Positions 6,870 through 7,857 of a DNA stretch of 7,857 nucleotides are shown here, piece after piece. The notes under the pieces were generated by a model, which worked only from the letters and a program-made list of their open reading frames with translations, made no database searches and was not told the origin of the DNA. Origin of the DNA: Planctomycetota bacterium (GTDB lineage: Bacteria; Planctomycetota; PUPC01). The translations under genes and the position numbers were made by a program. The stretch covers positions 1 through 7,857 of the forward strand of contig PWKM01000162.1 in the NCBI GenBank assembly GCA_003559755.1, given 5' to 3'. How positions within the stretch are numbered: the first letter of the stretch is position 1; each line of letters starts with the position of its first letter.

Positions 6870-6903
6870 AAAAGCACCCGCAGGCCAATGCGGGTGCTTT
6901 TCT
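6870..6903. terminator. Bidirectional intrinsic terminator between convergent genes
   Basis: A 13-bp perfect inverted repeat, AAAAGCACCCGCA (6870-6882) and TGCGGGTGCTTTT (6889-6901), surrounds the loop GGCCAA. The stem is GC-rich inside with an A-run on one side and a T-run on the other, so it can terminate in both directions. It serves the histone-fold gene (stop 18 bases upstream) and the minus-strand ornithine cyclodeaminase gene, which ends at 6985. Confidence 0.93.
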
Positions 6904-6984
6904 CATGCCCGGTCGGAAACACCTGCTCCTCGCAATCGTGACGCACCAGCCGGCGGAACGACTCTCCTCCGCAGTCCCCCCCGT

Positions 6985-7857
6985 TCAATCCGCAACGAGA
7001 TTCCGGCCCAGGTTCACCATGAAGTCCTGGACGTTGGTGATGATGGGCCGGACCTGGGTCGAGCCCCGATTGGCCAGCTTGTCCGCGCTGAACTCGCTCA
7101 GATCGACGATGTAAAAGAATACGGGTCTGACCGTGCCATCCGGCATCACCTGGTAGCTGGGCGTCATATTCCCGAATGCGATGGAATGAAGCTGGGTGGC
7201 GAGCGAGACGACGGTGGTGGCCCGGCAGGCGTGTTCACGCATCGCATCCTGGGCCTCATAGGCGTCTGCGATGACGCCGGGGAGCGGGCCGTCATCCCGT
7301 ATCGAGCCGGCAAGCACGTAGGGGACATCGCACCGCTCGCAGGCGGCCATGATCCCGTCCCGGGTATCGAGTTCATTGATCAGGGCGCGGAGCGAGCCGG
7401 CGCGACGGGCCTTGTTGAGCACGATCAGGTGGTGGCAGTGCCCGCGGGGTTTCAGGGCGCGGGAATAGATGTCCTGTCCGAGGCCGGTCCCGAAGTATGC
7501 CGCCTCGAGGTCGTGTGTGGCCAGTGCGTTCCCGGCGAGCAGTGCCTGGCAGTAGCCATTCTCGATCAGCCCCTGCATGACCTGGCGCGAGTCCTTGTCG
7601 AAGGCCACCGCCGGGCCGAGCACCCAGCAGACGTATCCGCCGTTGTCGCGCTCATAGCGGAGCAGTTGGTACAGTTTGTCATAGCTGGCGCTGAACGGGG
7701 TCTCGCGTGTGTCACGGGTACGGAAAGCGAATTTGTCCCCGGTCCGCACGTCGGGCTGTGAAAAGCCGTCGCAATGGACGTACAAGCCCTCCGAGCCGTC
7801 CTCCGATACGCCCACCGCCACTGGGTCCCCGGCCCGCAGGTTGCGGAGTTCCTTGAC
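6985..7857 (-). CDS. Archaeal-type ornithine cyclodeaminase (LOR/SDH, TIGR00300 family), N-terminus beyond window
   Basis: These enzymes use NAD to turn L-ornithine into L-proline and ammonia. The family includes Methanococcus MMP1218 and the C-terminal domain of cyanobacterial AgrE/ArgZ, and is unrelated to mu-crystallin-type cyclodeaminase. The 290 visible residues are the C-terminal part: a small N-terminal segment (VKELRNLRAGDPVAVG), then a Rossmann-like domain with GGYVCWVLGPAVAFD (73-87), LLAGNALATHDLE (106-118), GHCHHL (139-144), VLAGSIRDDGPLP (181-193) and TQLHSIAFGNMTPS (221-234). The family is about 400 residues alone, or about 700 when fused to an N-terminal arginine dihydrolase. 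The missing start lies past the right edge, so I cannot tell which form this is. The open frame reaches the last base; a GTG inside the window at 7821 is not the true start because the upstream residues match the family. It converges on the histone-fold gene across a shared terminator. Confidence 0.88.
   Translation of the reverse strand, partial: VKELRNLRAGDPVAVGVSEDGSEGLYVHCDGFSQPDVRTGDKFAFRTRDTRETPFSASYDKLYQLLRYERDNGGYVCWVLGPAVAFDKDSRQVMQGLIENGYCQALLAGNALATHDLEAAYFGTGLGQDIYSRALKPRGHCHHLIVLNKARRAGSLRALINELDTRDGIMAACERCDVPYVLAGSIRDDGPLPGVIADAYEAQDAMREHACRATTVVSLATQLHSIAFGNMTPSYQVMPDGTVRPVFFYIVDLSEFSADKLANRGSTQVRPIITNVQDFMVNLGRNLVAD

Noticed and set aside
6502..6906. Minus-strand frame of 134 codons over the histone-fold gene
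   Set aside because: It would run through the terminator and the promoter region of the histone gene, and the opposite frame has clear family similarity and a strong ribosome site.
7186..7761. Plus-strand frame of 191 codons
   Set aside because: Antisense to the ornithine cyclodeaminase; no domain recognised.

Overview
The window is GC-rich bacterial DNA that codes densely. The mix of gene families suggests a Planctomycetota lineage, perhaps Phycisphaerae-like, probably from a metagenome: a short-form ThiC, a secreted protein with a small Sm-like segment and an acidic tail, an FtsX/LolD-type ABC transporter with a PqqD-like partner, a histone-fold protein and an archaeal-type ornithine cyclodeaminase. 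That placement is an inference. No rRNA, tRNA, CRISPR array or insertion sequence is visible, and nothing marks recent transfer.

Positions 1-3211 (minus strand) hold a tight three-gene run, read right to left: an RluB/RsuA-family pseudouridine synthase (2495-3211), a secreted protein of unknown function (1161-2483) and thiC (1-1107, cut by the left edge before its Fe-S cysteines). Gaps are 11 and 53 bases. A candidate promoter sits so close to the rluB start that the transcript may be nearly leaderless.

Positions 3212-3359 are a divergent intergenic region. A near-consensus sigma-70 promoter (TTGACA, 16-base spacer, TACAAT) drives a plus-strand four-gene operon (3360-6481): an unrecognised 302-residue soluble protein that looks internally duplicated, a PqqD-like peptide-binding protein (1-base overlap with the gene before), an FtsX-family permease and a LolD/MacB-like ATPase. 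No radical SAM enzyme, precursor peptide, adaptor or outer-membrane factor is visible. This is the best candidate here for an undescribed system: a PqqD-fold protein wired to an ABC transporter. The ATPase has Asn in place of the H-loop His.

Positions 6482-6903 contain a short GC hairpin, an AT-rich promoter region, a leader with a GNRA-capped hairpin, a 58-residue single-histone-fold protein with the Arg/Asp clamp of archaeal histones, and a strong bidirectional terminator. On the minus strand beyond it (6985-7857, cut by the right edge) is the C-terminal part of an archaeal/cyanobacterial-type ornithine cyclodeaminase, which makes proline from ornithine.
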